Part shown: piece after piece, positions 1-10,439 of the stretch
Numbering within the stretch: the first letter of the stretch is position 1
How the letters are laid out: each line of letters begins with the position of its first letter
From: Schistosoma mansoni
Taxonomy: Eukaryota; Platyhelminthes; Trematoda; Strigeidida; Schistosomatidae
Length of the DNA: 64,000 bases
NCBI RefSeq assembly: GCF_000237925.1
Contig: NW_017386026.1
Span: 124,001 to 188,000, forward strand
Direction: 5' to 3'
Position numbers and translations under genes: made by a program
Notes under the pieces: generated by a model
The model's input: only the letters and a program-made list of their open reading frames with translations
Database searches by the model: none
What the model was told of the DNA's origin: nothing

Positions 1-1
1 G

Positions 2-544
2 CGCCTTCATGATGTTAGTCTGGCTGTAAAAGGTCGGATCTACAGCGCGTCGGTGAGAGCAGTTTTGCTCTATGCTTGTGAAACCTGGCCTATCCGAGTT
101 GAGGATATTAGACGACTCTCTGTGTTCGATCATCGTTGTCTCCGAAGGATTGCTGACATCCAGTGGCAACACCATGTTAGTAATGCAGAGGTTCGGCATC
201 GTGTGTTCGGGCGCAGAGACGATAATCCAATTGGTGTCACCATCTTGAAACACCGACTTCGGTGGCTTGGACATGTTTTACGAATGTCGTCCCAGAGAAT
301 CCCACGTCGTGCACTACTTGCCGACGCTTGGACTGGTTGGAAAAAGCGGAGGGGTGGCCAGTGCATGACATGGTGTCGTGATATGAAAGAAAGCTGCAAA
401 GGGCTGGCTTTTGTTGGTCCTTCACGATCCCCTGACTGGGGTCCAGGAGATGGTGCAACACAGTGGCTAGAGACGTTATCAGATATGGCTCAGAATAGAA
501 GCCAGTGGCGATCCCGCTGTAACCTTCTTTTACTTTCTTCATAA
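2..544 (+). CDS. RTE-like retrotransposon, C-terminal end of reverse transcriptase ORF (partial)
   Basis: The reading frame is open from the window edge to a TAA at 542-544, so the N-terminal part lies outside. The visible part is the region after the RT catalytic core: a LLYACETW motif, then a Cys/His/Trp-rich tail with RRLSVFDHRCLRRI and HRLRWLGHVLRM. This arrangement is typical of the C-terminus of endonuclease/RT proteins of RTE-type non-LTR elements, which nick target DNA and copy their own RNA there. It is related to the fragment at 63567-64000 (minus), sharing WLETLSDMAQNR. An upstream ATG is irrelevant because the frame is already open at base 2. Family placement is by motif only; the exact family name is uncertain. 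Confidence 0.72.
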   Translation, partial: RLHDVSLAVKGRIYSASVRAVLLYACETWPIRVEDIRRLSVFDHRCLRRIADIQWQHHVSNAEVRHRVFGRRDDNPIGVTILKHRLRWLGHVLRMSSQRIPRRALLADAWTGWKKRRGGQCMTWCRDMKESCKGLAFVGPSRSPDWGPGDGATQWLETLSDMAQNRSQWRSRCNLLLLSS

Positions 545-738
545 AGAGTGGTTATAACTTTCTTAACTGAAAGAGATCTTCTGGGTGTACATTTCAGTTT
601 CCCTCATCAGTACTCTTATTTTTTTTACATATGCATCTTACCCCTTTTCTCTTCCTATTCTCATTGTTTCGTGTGGCGCATATAAATTTGGTGCCCCCTT
701 GTACCAATATTTGTGTTTGAATAAATAAATAAATAAAA
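545..738 (+). repeat. 3' UTR and tail of the RTE-like element
   Basis: A short non-coding stretch follows the stop and ends in a conserved segment (GTGTGGCGCATATAAATTTG, then CTTGTACCAATATTTGTG) and a run of AATA/AAAT units at 720-738. The same terminal segment occurs at about 5255-5325 (plus) and about 1305-1360 (minus), so it is a family-specific 3' end, probably the RT recognition region, with a simple-repeat tail as in RTE-type elements. Confidence 0.65.
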
Positions 739-739
739 T

Positions 740-2935
740 TATAAGTATCTGCTCTAGATTGGCACTTATGAATTTCTTGAAACTTTTGACATGACGTCTA
801 AAATATCAAACAACTTGGCAACTTCAGACATTATCAATCGCATTCTAGATTGAAAGGTAGTGACGGTCAAGATGGATGTTTTAAACAGTAATTTAGGTCA
901 ACAGTAAGACGTAACTTCTAAATGAAAAACACCCACCGTGATTACATTCTTTAGCAATATTTATCATTTTCGTTTACTCTTAACCTATAATTTTCCTCTA
1001 TGATCCCGTTAAAATATTGTCATTTTACTTCATATTGTACTTTCTTCGTGTTCTGTTGCACTAAGCATTTTCATTCCAAACAAAATAAGCCTGGTGACGC
1101 CGGAGAAGCCCAAAAAATAGTTTAAGAGTTAGTTGACTCAACGCTGGATTAAACTTTTCTCTTCGTACAGGACAGTCGACCAGTGATATTGGCTTCTCTA
1201 ATACATCCACCGAAAAAAATTTGAGTTTGTGGAAACACAACAAAAGTCAATGAGCTAGTTGATCTGGAACTCAAAGCTAGAGACAGTTGACAAGTGTTAA
1301 CTAATTAATTAATTTATTTGAACACATAAATATTGGTACAAGATGGCACCAGATATATATGACAAGTGTTAACAATCAGAATGAACATATGAAATGCTAA
1401 TTTTGGTGTAAAGAAGCACATAGGATAACAGTAAAGATGTAGGCAAACCAGTAGAAGTGGAATATACTGTGCTTTCTCCGATACATTATTCACAATTTTA
1501 CTTTCCTGTTGTGAAAGTATATATCACATGCTAGCTATTAAATCCGTTAGTTGTGGGAAAAATCAGGTAAGAGTAATAAATATGAGTACATCAAAAATGA
1601 CATACCGTGTACATAGCCTTTTGGCATCTTTCTGGAGACATCGATTGGAGCGAAACCTCCGGGAGGAGGCATTTCTTGTTTGTAACCAGGCATTATTTAG
1701 CTACTTAATCAAGGCTTTTTGAAAGTCAACCAAGTCACCTGGTTACGAAATGCCTATCAGGAAAGAAAAGTTAATATGTAGATTGACATCGAAATGTTAA
1801 CATCAAACTAATAATACAAGCCCAACTATTGACCACAATGTAATAAATGAATGGCGTACCAGAAAAACATGATAAAGGTAATAAAAGTAAATAACATTAA
1901 GTTATTGTTACTGTCGTCCTAACTGTTTATATTTGGAAATGGAAAACACTGAAACTTCCACAACGCAGTGACAACATGGAAGACTGGTACAAACTAAGAC
2001 TTATCGACAATCCAAAAACACATCTCCAAAATATATTGTCCTTAAGCCCAAAATACACTCATTCATATATTGATTTTACACACACAATGATCAGCTAATA
2101 AATAGTATATATAAGAACATACAGTTACTACAAAAACATATATGTAGCTCATATTGAATCAATACAACGAATAGAATAGTCACACTGGACAAATTTCATA
2201 ATGAATTGATACGAAAAATAGTGAAATGAAGTAATACCACCTTTTTGTCCCGTCATAACGGTTTTCAAGTGTAAATAGGATGAAAATACTTGTTAGTTGT
2301 ACGAATGATTACGTCATAGTGTATTATAAACTAACAAGTATAAGTTTACCGATAAATTTAACTCGTTTTATATTGTATAAAAACATATCTCTATGAACAC
2401 AACAATCCTGATACTATTGTATAACACCCAATGACAAAATTATCTATGGACATCGGGCATAGTTTTATTTTCTTTTCTAAAGACATGGCGCGATGAATAC
2501 ATAGAAATATATGTTGAAGCGTGTACCAAGTGAATGCCAAACATGAAGACCTTGGACAACTTGTGAACTATGTAAAATAACCATACGCATTTACTTTCCA
2601 ATATACCTATGTACCTATTTATATTCGATAATTTTGATGTTTGATTATAATTCCTTGAAAAAGCTTGGACCAGATTGCCAGGCGAAACGTTGGATTTAAT
2701 TAAAATTCATCCGCTGAGATTTTACAAATATATTATTCCTATTTCCAATATATTATTTGCAAAAGATTGTAAAGGTATATGTATTCACTAGCTAGTAAAC
2801 AGAGTAGAAAGCTGCAAGGTCGTTTACAGCTTCTCTAAGGGCTACTTACAACAAAAGACAGAATATGCGGTACAGCAGAGTAGCTAATGTATGTATGTAT
2901 GTATATGGTACCGAGGGTTAGTGAGGATGAAGGTC
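740..2935. other. Long stretch without a recognisable gene
   Basis: A+T-rich DNA with only short ORFs. Apart from the minus-strand element tail near 1300-1365 I see no coding motifs. A (TATG)n microsatellite lies at about 2888-2906. I see no promoter or RNA gene that I can support. Confidence 0.5.
1300..1365 (-). repeat. 3' terminal fragment of RTE-like element
   Basis: Read on the minus strand, the sequence ends GGTGCCATCTTGTACCAATA, then TTTATGTGTTCAAATAAATT and further TTAA-rich units. This is the same terminal segment as at 660-738 and 5255-5325. Only the last ~60 bp are present, so this is a severely 5'-truncated insertion. Confidence 0.55.
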
Positions 2936-3200
2936 AGTCAATCAGTCAGCTACAACGTAGGACCAGGCACATATATGCATCGGTCCAAGTTGCCATACCT
3001 CGTCGTTAGCACAACAAGATCAACACCGAATTCATAGTAGTTAATTTAGTGGTGGTAATATATAAAAGAAAGGTTGTATATAAGGATATAGTTTAGGAAA
3101 GAAGACAGATATGAAACAATTTTAACCTCAATGTTTAAGGGAAGATAAAGAGTGCATACACCTGCGCCATTGTGATCGATTTTGAGCCATGAGGATGAAG
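2936..3200 (-). repeat. 3' UTR fragment of an RTE-like element (same family as 63375-63620)
   Basis: This stretch matches 63375-63620 over most of its length: the CAGTCAGC lead, then AGGCACATATATGCATCGGT, the ATTCATAG block, the AAAGAAAG block, and the segment ending in TTTGAGCCATGAGGATGAAG. In the 63-kb copy the same sequence follows an RT C-terminus on the minus strand, so this is a 5'-truncated minus-strand insertion containing only 3' UTR. Confidence 0.6.
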
Positions 3201-3550
3201 GGTCCAATTAGCTCTCCGTATTCAGATCACCTAATATTATTACTACGTCAACTGGAACTTGTATTTCTATCTCATTCCAGGAAAGCTAGCAAGCACTTAG
3301 TTTCGGGAAAACACCTTAGTTCACATTGGCTCTGTTTCCAAACTACATGAGAGACAACCTTGAGTGTTTGGTCGTGCTAAGTTTCTTACAGCTGAAGAGG
3401 TCGGTAAGAATGAGACTATTTCAGATTATCGCTTGGAACCAACGTCTTTCAGAGAACGAAAAACGAATTTTCGGAGTTCTAACTGGGATGGTGGATGGAG
3501 GATCCACCTAAGGGAGTTGGAAAACCTTGATTCCAAAGCAACGGTGCACA

Positions 3551-5003
3551 TTATTATTATTATTATTAATGGCTTTATTCAATATCATAATCTGGTACAA
3601 TATAGAATTCTCAGCACGAGTTATTTCAACAAGTTTTTTTTACCAAAAAAGAAACAAAACAAACAAAAAAACAGAACAAAAATAAAATAAAAAAAAGGTT
3701 TAGGAAAATCTGAGTTTATACAAATTATCGAATTTGAGACATGCTTAAGAAGACAGGCTATTTACTAGGTCAACTCTAACAGCCTGTTCGTCACAAAGTA
3801 AATTTGCAAGGTAAGGTATTACAGAACTTTTATAGATTTGCTTGCGTGCATGGATTTTAATGTATTTACGTCTCGTTCTACCAGAAGATATACAAGGAGA
3901 AAGATATGAATGAAGCGGATGGTTAGTATCTGATAAGATAACACCTGCCAAGAGTTTGGAAGACTTAAGATGTCTATCCACAAGCATATTAACAATGACT
4001 TCAAAAGATTCACCACATACCTTGCAAACTGCCTTCAGCACTCTACGCAAAATAGCAAAGTCTTTTCTCAAAAGCCCGGGAAAGAATAATGGAGAACAAT
4101 ATAAAATAATAGGTAATATGCAGGAATTTGCAAATTGTAAGAGTAAATGGCGAGTAATCTCAAAAGCATGCAGCCTCTTTATGTAGTATGTCAAACGGTA
4201 AACTTTTTTCGATAACAGTAAAACATGAGAAGACCAAGAAAGATCAGAGGAAAAAGTAACACCAAGATATTTGATCTTCGACACTGTGTTTATTAAGGAG
4301 TCTCCAATGGCACAAGCATTATGGGATCCCAACACAGAGTATAGGTTCTGTCCATGTCTCAAGCTAAAGTTAACAGCTTGACATTTAGATGGATTGAGTA
4401 AGAGACCATTACCAACAGACCACCTTTCAATACGAGATAAAAACTCATTCATTTCTATAGGATGTAAGGAGGTAGAAATTGGCATACATACAGTGAGGTC
4501 GTCCGCATGTTTTACAAAAGTTTTCTGTGGAAGATGGCAGATCATGCAAAAAGAAAAAGAGCAGAGGTGAAAGAACAGCTCCTTGTGGCACACCTACAGT
4601 AGACAGTAGAGATGTTGAACACTTTCCTTCAAATACAGTGTACTGTTCTCTTCCAGAAAGGTAGGAACGTAGCCAATTGGTTATCCAGCTGTCAGTGTCG
4701 ATGCTGATCAGCTTGTTAAGTAAGAGGTGTCTTGGAATAGAATCAAAAGCAGAAGTAAAGTTCAGGAAAGCGCATCGAACATACTTTTTACCCTTTTCCA
4801 ACCCGAACACTATAGTGTGATACAGAACAGCAACAGCATCTAAAGTGCTTCTTTTGCATTTGTAAGCAAACTGATATGGATCACAGTGCTCTTTTATTGC
4901 AGGTTGAAGTGGTTGTATCAGTAATTTTTTCATTATTTTGAGGAAAGGTGAGGTTATTGTTATGGGTCTAAGTTTCGCATTTTTATCACCAGAAGCTTTC
5001 TTA
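3551..5003 (-). mobile_element. 5'-truncated CR1/Jockey-like non-LTR retrotransposon
   Basis: A minus-strand copy containing RT domain, C-terminal region, 3' UTR and an (AAT)n tail (plus-strand ATT run at 3551-3570) preceded by an AATAAA signal on the minus strand. The 5' end stops inside the RT domain near 5003 and continues as an inverted copy of its own last 43 bp (see hairpin). The structure fits target-primed reverse transcription that stopped early. Confidence 0.7.
3745..4990 (-). pseudogene. Reverse transcriptase fragment of non-LTR element, frame-broken
   Basis: Two overlapping minus-strand frames together make one RT domain. The upstream frame (4445-4990) has KLRPITITS, FLNFTSAFDSIPRHLL and VGVPQGAVLSPLLF. 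The downstream frame (3745-4593) begins near HADDLTV, the catalytic YADD-type box with Tyr replaced by His, and runs through LNPSKCQAVNFS, KIKYLGVTFSSDLSW and the helical C-terminal region. A small indel near 4510-4560 separates them. The endonuclease domain is missing because of 5' truncation. The product would not be functional: it has a frame break, an altered catalytic box and no endonuclease. Clade assignment (CR1/Jockey-like rather than RTE) rests on the GVPQG and C-terminal pattern. Confidence 0.72.
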
Positions 5004-5046
5004 GGTGATAAAAATGCGAAACTTAGACCCATAGCAATAACCTCAC
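4948..5046. repeat. 43-bp-arm near-perfect hairpin at the 5' end of the truncated element
   Basis: The left arm 4948-4990 and right arm 5004-5046 are reverse complements with one mismatch (42/43). The 13-nt loop 4991-5003 contains AAGCTT. The left arm is RT coding sequence (minus-strand KLRPITITS), so the right arm is an inverted duplicate of the element's own 5' end. Confidence 0.95.
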
Positions 5047-5330
5047 ATGGGCTCCAAGATCATAACGAAACAAATGGCTTATGAACTGATTGTTGGTCAC
5101 CGGCTACCATGGGACTGCATCTCATTACGTTGCGCCACTGCCTCGTGGACTAGACCTTTATGTCGAAGGCTACGAGTTTGGCCTCCTATGAAAACCACCT
5201 GCTTCGGTCTGGGCACCCGGAAACAGTATCATAGGCCTCACACAAATCGAGTCATTTATGTGGCGCATATTTGTTTTGTGCCTCCTTGTACTAACGTTTA
5301 TGTGTTTAAATAAATAACCGTACGACACGA
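5047..5330 (+). repeat. RTE-like 3' UTR fragment joined directly to the hairpin
   Basis: The sequence ends with TGTGGCGCATATTTGTTTTG, then CCTCCTTGTACTAACG and AAATAAATAA, the same 3' terminal signature as at 660-738. It contains no RT coding. It begins exactly where the hairpin arm ends (5046/5047). Confidence 0.6.
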
Positions 5331-6341
5331 CGTGCCAGACTAATCAATATCCCCAAATACTTTGTAGTTTACTGACTTTCTGTTAATAATTGTAAAGGTA
5401 TTGCGAACTGTACACCAAACATGCTTATTGGACACTATTTGTCATATATATATATATATATTCATATACGTTTTAGAAAAATAATATACCAAGTAATTAT
5501 ATATGGTTAATACATTACTAACGAGTGGGAGGACTGGACACTCAGGGTGCCAGCAAGCCAACAAAAATCCTACCAGGTGTTACACTGAATTCATATGCCT
5601 TAAGTCTGTTTTTGTCAACAAACAAAAAGTCAGTATGTAAAGTCTGATTACAGTAATCCTAGTAAAGCGACCCTGAAATCAGACGTCCCTCCTATAAGTG
5701 AAGACCTTAAATTTTCAGTACCTATGTGACACCCTAGGGTATTGTTTTCAGCTCCTACCTAGATATGGAGAAACTGATATGAAACTTTGACTGCCCCTAG
5801 TGTGAAGTAGTATATAAGTCATTAGAAATTTTTGGCGGCAAACAAACCCCGAAAATCAATATCTCTGTAAGTGTTCGACATTGGATGATGACCACATGAG
5901 TTTTAATGGACTCATTTAGCTGAAAGCGCTCGGTCATGCATCCGCACTGGATCACGTTTCAGAACGGCGTGCGCAACATCTCCTGCGATCATTAGCCAGA
6001 TTAGATCAGTCACTTATCGATATATTGATAACCCATGAAATATATCTTCCAACCTCCTCGCTTCTGACTTTGATTTCACTGGGTGGGCGCGATTCATTCA
6101 TAGGTGTTACTGTTAAGGTGTTGTCAAACTACAATATATGTGGTATCTTCAGAGGTGAGACCGACGTGCTCTGGCACACAGACCAATAAACTGTGAGTCT
6201 GTTCCTTTTTGGAACTTCATAAATCATTGCATTGCTTTACTTATATAAATATATATATGTATATATATATATATATAGTGATATATTTTTCGTATTTTGG
6301 GATAAATTTTTCCTCGTTCATTTCTATACTTTAAATTCTCC
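5331..6341. other. Region upstream of decayed gypsy gag; no gene seen
   Basis: The stretch contains (TA)n tracts at about 5446-5462 and 6241-6282 and A+T-rich unique-looking sequence. It precedes the gag ATG at 6342, so it probably includes the 5' LTR and leader of that decayed element, but I cannot define LTR borders because no matching 3' LTR is visible. Confidence 0.4.
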
Positions 6342-7190
6342 ATGACAGATCAGACTCCCAAGCTCCTTAAGATCAAGACTCTTACACCATCCACGTTTCA
6401 ATTAATGTCTTTTTGGCCAGACAATATGGAAGTCTGGTTGTGCTACGCAGAAGCGAACTTCTGCGAGCACTGCATCACTGATTCACGCGCACAGCTCCTC
6501 GCGGTTGTTAAGGCACTACCACGCGATTTCAACAGGTACGTAACACCTAGTATGTTTACTAGTGATGTTTCTGAACCTTACGAAACGCTGAAGCGATCGA
6601 TTCTGAGACGCGGAGAGCTAACCGATCGACAAAGATCAGACCAACTACTCAATAACATCAACCTGCAACATGATCCCGCCACAGACATGTTGCTAAAGAT
6701 GAGAGAAGTTATTGGCCAAAGAACTTTCGATAATGGTCTATTCAAACAAGTGTTCTTATCTGAAATTTTTCTCAAGCAGGTGCAAACAGTTCTCGTCTCG
6801 TTCCAAAACAACGCCGTAGACGAGCTGGCTGTATCTGCTGACCGCATCCTCGAGATCACGAAGTCCTCTAACGCCGAGTTTTTTTCAGTCAATGAAAAAC
6901 CTCAAACGACCCAGAATGACATTACGCAGTTATGTCATACACTTACACGTTATCTAAAATTTCGTGATGACCGTGAACAGTCACATACTCTGCGAAGAAG
7001 CCCCTTACGTAGGCGATCTGTCTCCAGACGACGAGAGACGGATAACCTCGACTGGTGCTGGTATCATAACGAGTATGGAAAGTCTTCCAGAAATTGCAGA
7101 AAACTCTGCAATTACCCGAACTCCAAGTCGACCGCCACGAAAAACAATTCGGGAAACTTCGAAGCCGGCAGTTATTCAAGGCAACGGTAG
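6342..7190 (+). CDS. Gag protein of element D (CHCC zinc knuckle)
   Basis: A 282-residue ORF starting at an ATG. The N-terminal half is a capsid-like helical region (FWPDNMEVWLCYAEANF, equivalent to [13 protein letters not shown] in element B). An Arg/Ser-rich linker (RRSPLRRRSVSRRR) precedes a CX2HX9CX3C knuckle, CWYHNEYGKSSRNCRKLC. Gag packages the element RNA into virus-like particles. The knuckle order Cys-His-Cys-Cys, not the usual CCHC, marks the CsRn1 group. The ORF is open but the downstream protease is in another frame, so it is probably a relic. Confidence 0.72.
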   Translation: MTDQTPKLLKIKTLTPSTFQLMSFWPDNMEVWLCYAEANFCEHCITDSRAQLLAVVKALPRDFNRYVTPSMFTSDVSEPYETLKRSILRRGELTDRQRSDQLLNNINLQHDPATDMLLKMREVIGQRTFDNGLFKQVFLSEIFLKQVQTVLVSFQNNAVDELAVSADRILEITKSSNAEFFSVNEKPQTTQNDITQLCHTLTRYLKFRDDREQSHTLRRSPLRRRSVSRRRETDNLDWCWYHNEYGKSSRNCRKLCNYPNSKSTATKNNSGNFEAGSYSRQR

Positions 7191-7195
7191 TCGGC

Positions 7196-9950
7196 AAACA
7201 TTTGCGTCTGTTATACATCACAGATGTGATCACGAAAGTTCGCTACCTCGTTGATACTGGTGCAGAAGTTAGCGTTCTTCCCGCATTTTCCAACGATCTG
7301 CTTCATGAATCTGTTTTAAACTTACAGGCGGCAAATGGAAAGCTATTGGCCACATATGGTAAAAGGTACGTTTACCTTAACGTGGGCTAACGCGAACCCA
7401 TTCACTGGATCTTCGTCGTGCAGATGTTTCTATGTCAATCATTGGTACGGGCCTGTTACAACATCATAACCTACTTATTAATACGCGCGGACGGAGCTAG
7501 TAGACGGAAACACTAAGTTACCTGTTTGAGTAACTTTTTTTCGGGTTGCGAATTATCTCCAGTCACAATTAGACACACCATAGACCCATTAGATCAACCA
7601 TTACTCCATAAGTACTCTGGAATATACCAACCGCAACCGAAATAGCTGTGTGTAACCAGCAATGTTACACATCACGACTACAGGACCACCTGTATTCTCA
7701 CAAGCACGCTGATTGGCTTCCGAAAAGCTGAGGTTGGCTAAAAACAAATTTGACCATATGACAGAGTTAGGGATCATTCGACTGTCAAATAGCCCATGAG
7801 CATCTTCTTTGCGCATGGTCCCTAAAAAGGATAGCAACGATTGGCGTGCAGCTGGTGACTATCGGCGTTTGAATGCAAAACCCATTTGATCGTTGCCTGT
7901 CGCCTCACAATCACGATTTGACAGCTACCATGAAAGGCACAACTGTCTTTTCGAAAATCGGCTTGGTTGAAGCCTATAATCAGATCCCTATGGCTACTGA
8001 CGATATTTCAGAAACCGCTATCATCATTCCCCTTGGACTCGTCAACGAATTTTTGCAAATGCCTTTCGGCCTGAGAAATGCTGCCCAAACCTTTCGAAGG
8101 TTCGTCGACGTTTTCCGAGGTCTCGAATTCTAACTTTGATGACTGCCTGGTCATAAGTTCGGGCACAAAATCTCATCTCCAGCATCTGGACCTTGTGTTC
8201 GAACGACTGCAAAAGCATGGCATTACTGTAAACATTCAGAAATGTCAAGTAGACACTGTTTCTCTAGATTTCCTCAAACATATTATTGATGCTCATGGCC
8301 AACCGACCAACACCGTGGAGATGCGAAATCCAATAATCTCGACGACACCGTGCGAAAAGCATTCTTCACAGTTATGAAACGTATCGCAAAGACAACCATG
8401 CTGACACATGAGGGCACTCAAGCGCCCATTAGTATCGCAGTAGATGCGTCTGACTCAGCAATCGGAGGAGTCTTACAACTATAGGTTAACCACTCCTGGC
8501 AACCGTTAGGATTTTTCTCGAGACGGTCGCTAGATATTGAATCGAGGTATTGCTCTTTCGGTAGGAAACTCCTATCTATGTATTGTGCCGTACAACATTT
8601 TCAACACTCTATCAAAGGCCGATAATTCACCCTTGTCACTGATCATAAACCCCTTACTTTCTCCTTAAGCTCATCTTCAGACAACTACTCACATCGAGAG
8701 TCTCGACAACTGGACTACATTTCGCAGTCTGTTTCAGATATACAACACATTTCCGGAGAAAACAATGTAGTTGCAGACGCTCTGTCTCGTATAACTTCCT
8801 TGAACAGTTTCCAAGAGATCGACCTCCTTAAACTCGCTCAGCTTCAAAAGGAGGACGCCGAACCTCAGCACCATTTATCCTCAACAACTCTCAAACTGTT
8901 CATTAAATAGATGGAAACAGGTAAGGAAACCTTACTATGTGACACATCTACAGGTAGGGATCGTCCAATCGTACCGAAACTTTATCTTCAATACGTTGTG
9001 CAAACTTTCTCATCCAGGTGTTCGTGCAAACACCAGGCTCCTAGCAGAATGATTTTGCTGGCCTGCTATGAACAAAGACGTGCAGGAACGGGCACGTTCC
9101 ATTACATAATACCAGAACTCTAAGGTGATCAGACACAACAAATATACCGTAGGCTGTTTCAAATGTCCCTTAGGCTCGTTTCGACCGTGTTCATCTGGAT
9201 TCGGAAGGATTCGGTGGATACTCTTATCTTTTAACCTGCGCAGACCGTTTCAATCGATGGCGAGAAGCAGTACGTGCCAAATTCATTATTACTGAAACAG
9301 TGGCCTGCGTCTTCGTCGAACAAACTTCAACTGCACTTCAACCATCACTAGAAACCGTTCGAGCCCGGACTTCTGCTTTGCCTCATCAGATTGTAGGGAA
9401 TCACACAATTCTGAGAGACCACCTACCACCCACAAGCAAACGGGTTGGTATTACGCTTTCACCGAGAGCGTAAAGTTTCACATTCAGCCCCAAAATTTAC
9501 TTGAATTACTCGCTATTCACACTGCATTGAAAGCCCAGAATGGATACGTAGGATATCCGCGGGTGAAGCGAACGACACTACGACATCGCGTGGAAATCGT
9601 AGGACGTAATTCATATTCAATGAGTGTGGACCTAAATTCATTCATGAGCAAGATAATAAAGACAACAGGTTCATTTAAGCCTGCTTTCACTCGAACGCAA
9701 TCTCCTGATTTATTCGTTCAACCTGCCTTATGATATAGTACACACGTCTTTTACGACGCGACTCATTTCGACGACCTCTCGAAACAATATTCAAAGGCAC
9801 TTTTAAAGCTCTTCGGCGTGAATCTAAGTACCACACAATCGATATAAACGGAACTAACGATTACACCAGCATCGATCGCATCAAAGCCGCGTATTTAGAA
9901 AAAATCTTATTCATGTCTATTTTCTTTCCGTGTAGTTAAATGACACGACT
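7196..9950 (+). pseudogene. Pol remnants of element D (PR-RT-RH-INT)
   Basis: The aspartic protease motif LVDTGAEVSVLP is at about 7247-7285. RT pieces include MVPKKDSNDWRAAGDYRRLN near 7815-7880 and [16 protein letters not shown] near 8060-8110. The RNase H region has VDASDSAIGGVLQ (8440-8480) and TDHKPL (8640-8655). Integrase traces include CDTSTGRDRPIV (8938) and a C-terminal IDRIKAAYLEKI (about 9875-9910). Many in-frame stops and frame changes show the gene is dead. The spacing matches the pol order of elements A and B. Confidence 0.7.
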
Positions 9951-10048
9951 CCCACAATCATGATATCTTACCTGACAATCAACAATCACGATAACACGTT
10001 GGCGGTATCTGACTACGCTCTAAAAGCAATGTGTTGTGAAAGAAGAGT

Positions 10049-10053
10049 AAGGT
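10049..10053. repeat. Target-site duplication AAGGT (left) of element A1
   Basis: AAGGT at 10049-10053 immediately precedes the LTR start TGTAACAG. The identical AAGGT at 16854-16858 follows the right LTR end GGCACGAA. A 5-bp duplication is usual for Ty3/gypsy integrases. Confidence 0.85.
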
Positions 10054-10242
10054 TGTAACAGCTCAGGTTGGTTTGTAAGCGTTATATTCCCTACTATCTT
10101 ATATTGAATGTTGAGAGCCTTTGTTTGTCTGAACAGATAATCCCACGCTCCACTGTGACTGCGCGAAGATCGAAATAAAGACCTATTCACTACTTCTCTG
10201 GTTTCTTCTATCAATAGCACGAGGGTTACCTTAAGGCACGAA
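10054..10242 (+). repeat. 5' LTR of A1, internally deleted (189 nt)
   Basis: It shares start and end with the 266-nt LTRs at 16588-16853, 24510-24775 and 32808-33073, but lacks 77 nt after CAGCTCAGGTTGG; the junction resumes at TTTGTAAGCG. The outer termini are intact, so the deletion probably happened after insertion. Confidence 0.85.
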
Positions 10243-10244
10243 AG

Positions 10245-10254
10245 TGGTGAGCCC
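10245..10254 (+). promoter_or_regulatory. Primer-binding-site-like sequence of A1
   Basis: TGGTGAGCCC lies two bases after the LTR end. A TGG start is expected for pairing with the CCA end of a tRNA primer. The same site is present in A2 (32796-32805, minus). I cannot name the tRNA with confidence. Confidence 0.6.
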
Positions 10255-10439
10255 TTTTTGAACACAAATTTAACCTCATTTCTGTTATTAACTTTTTTTT
10301 ACTTAATCGTAAAAGTAGACCTGATTATCCGTAAACTAAGTTGAGTATAAAACTAGTTTATTCCGTATTATCTTAAGTTGTTCGTGTTATAGTAACCATT
10401 TTTCGTGCTAACTTTATTGCTATATTTGTCACATACCTC

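Larger units (their letters stand above)
6342..9960 (+). mobile_element. Decayed CsRn1/Boudicca-like Ty3/gypsy element D
   Basis: Recognisable pieces lie in canonical order on the plus strand: gag, protease, RT, RNase H, integrase. All pol parts are broken by stops and frame changes. LTRs are not identified. The order and the CHCC Gag knuckle place it with elements A and B in this window. It is clearly older, since no domain after gag is intact. Confidence 0.75.

Noticed and set aside
10020-10265. A repeated ~80-residue ORF (also at 16610, 24500 and 32785) as a conserved protein family
   Set aside because: All four copies are the antisense of the A-family LTR; the frame is preserved only because the LTRs are near-identical.
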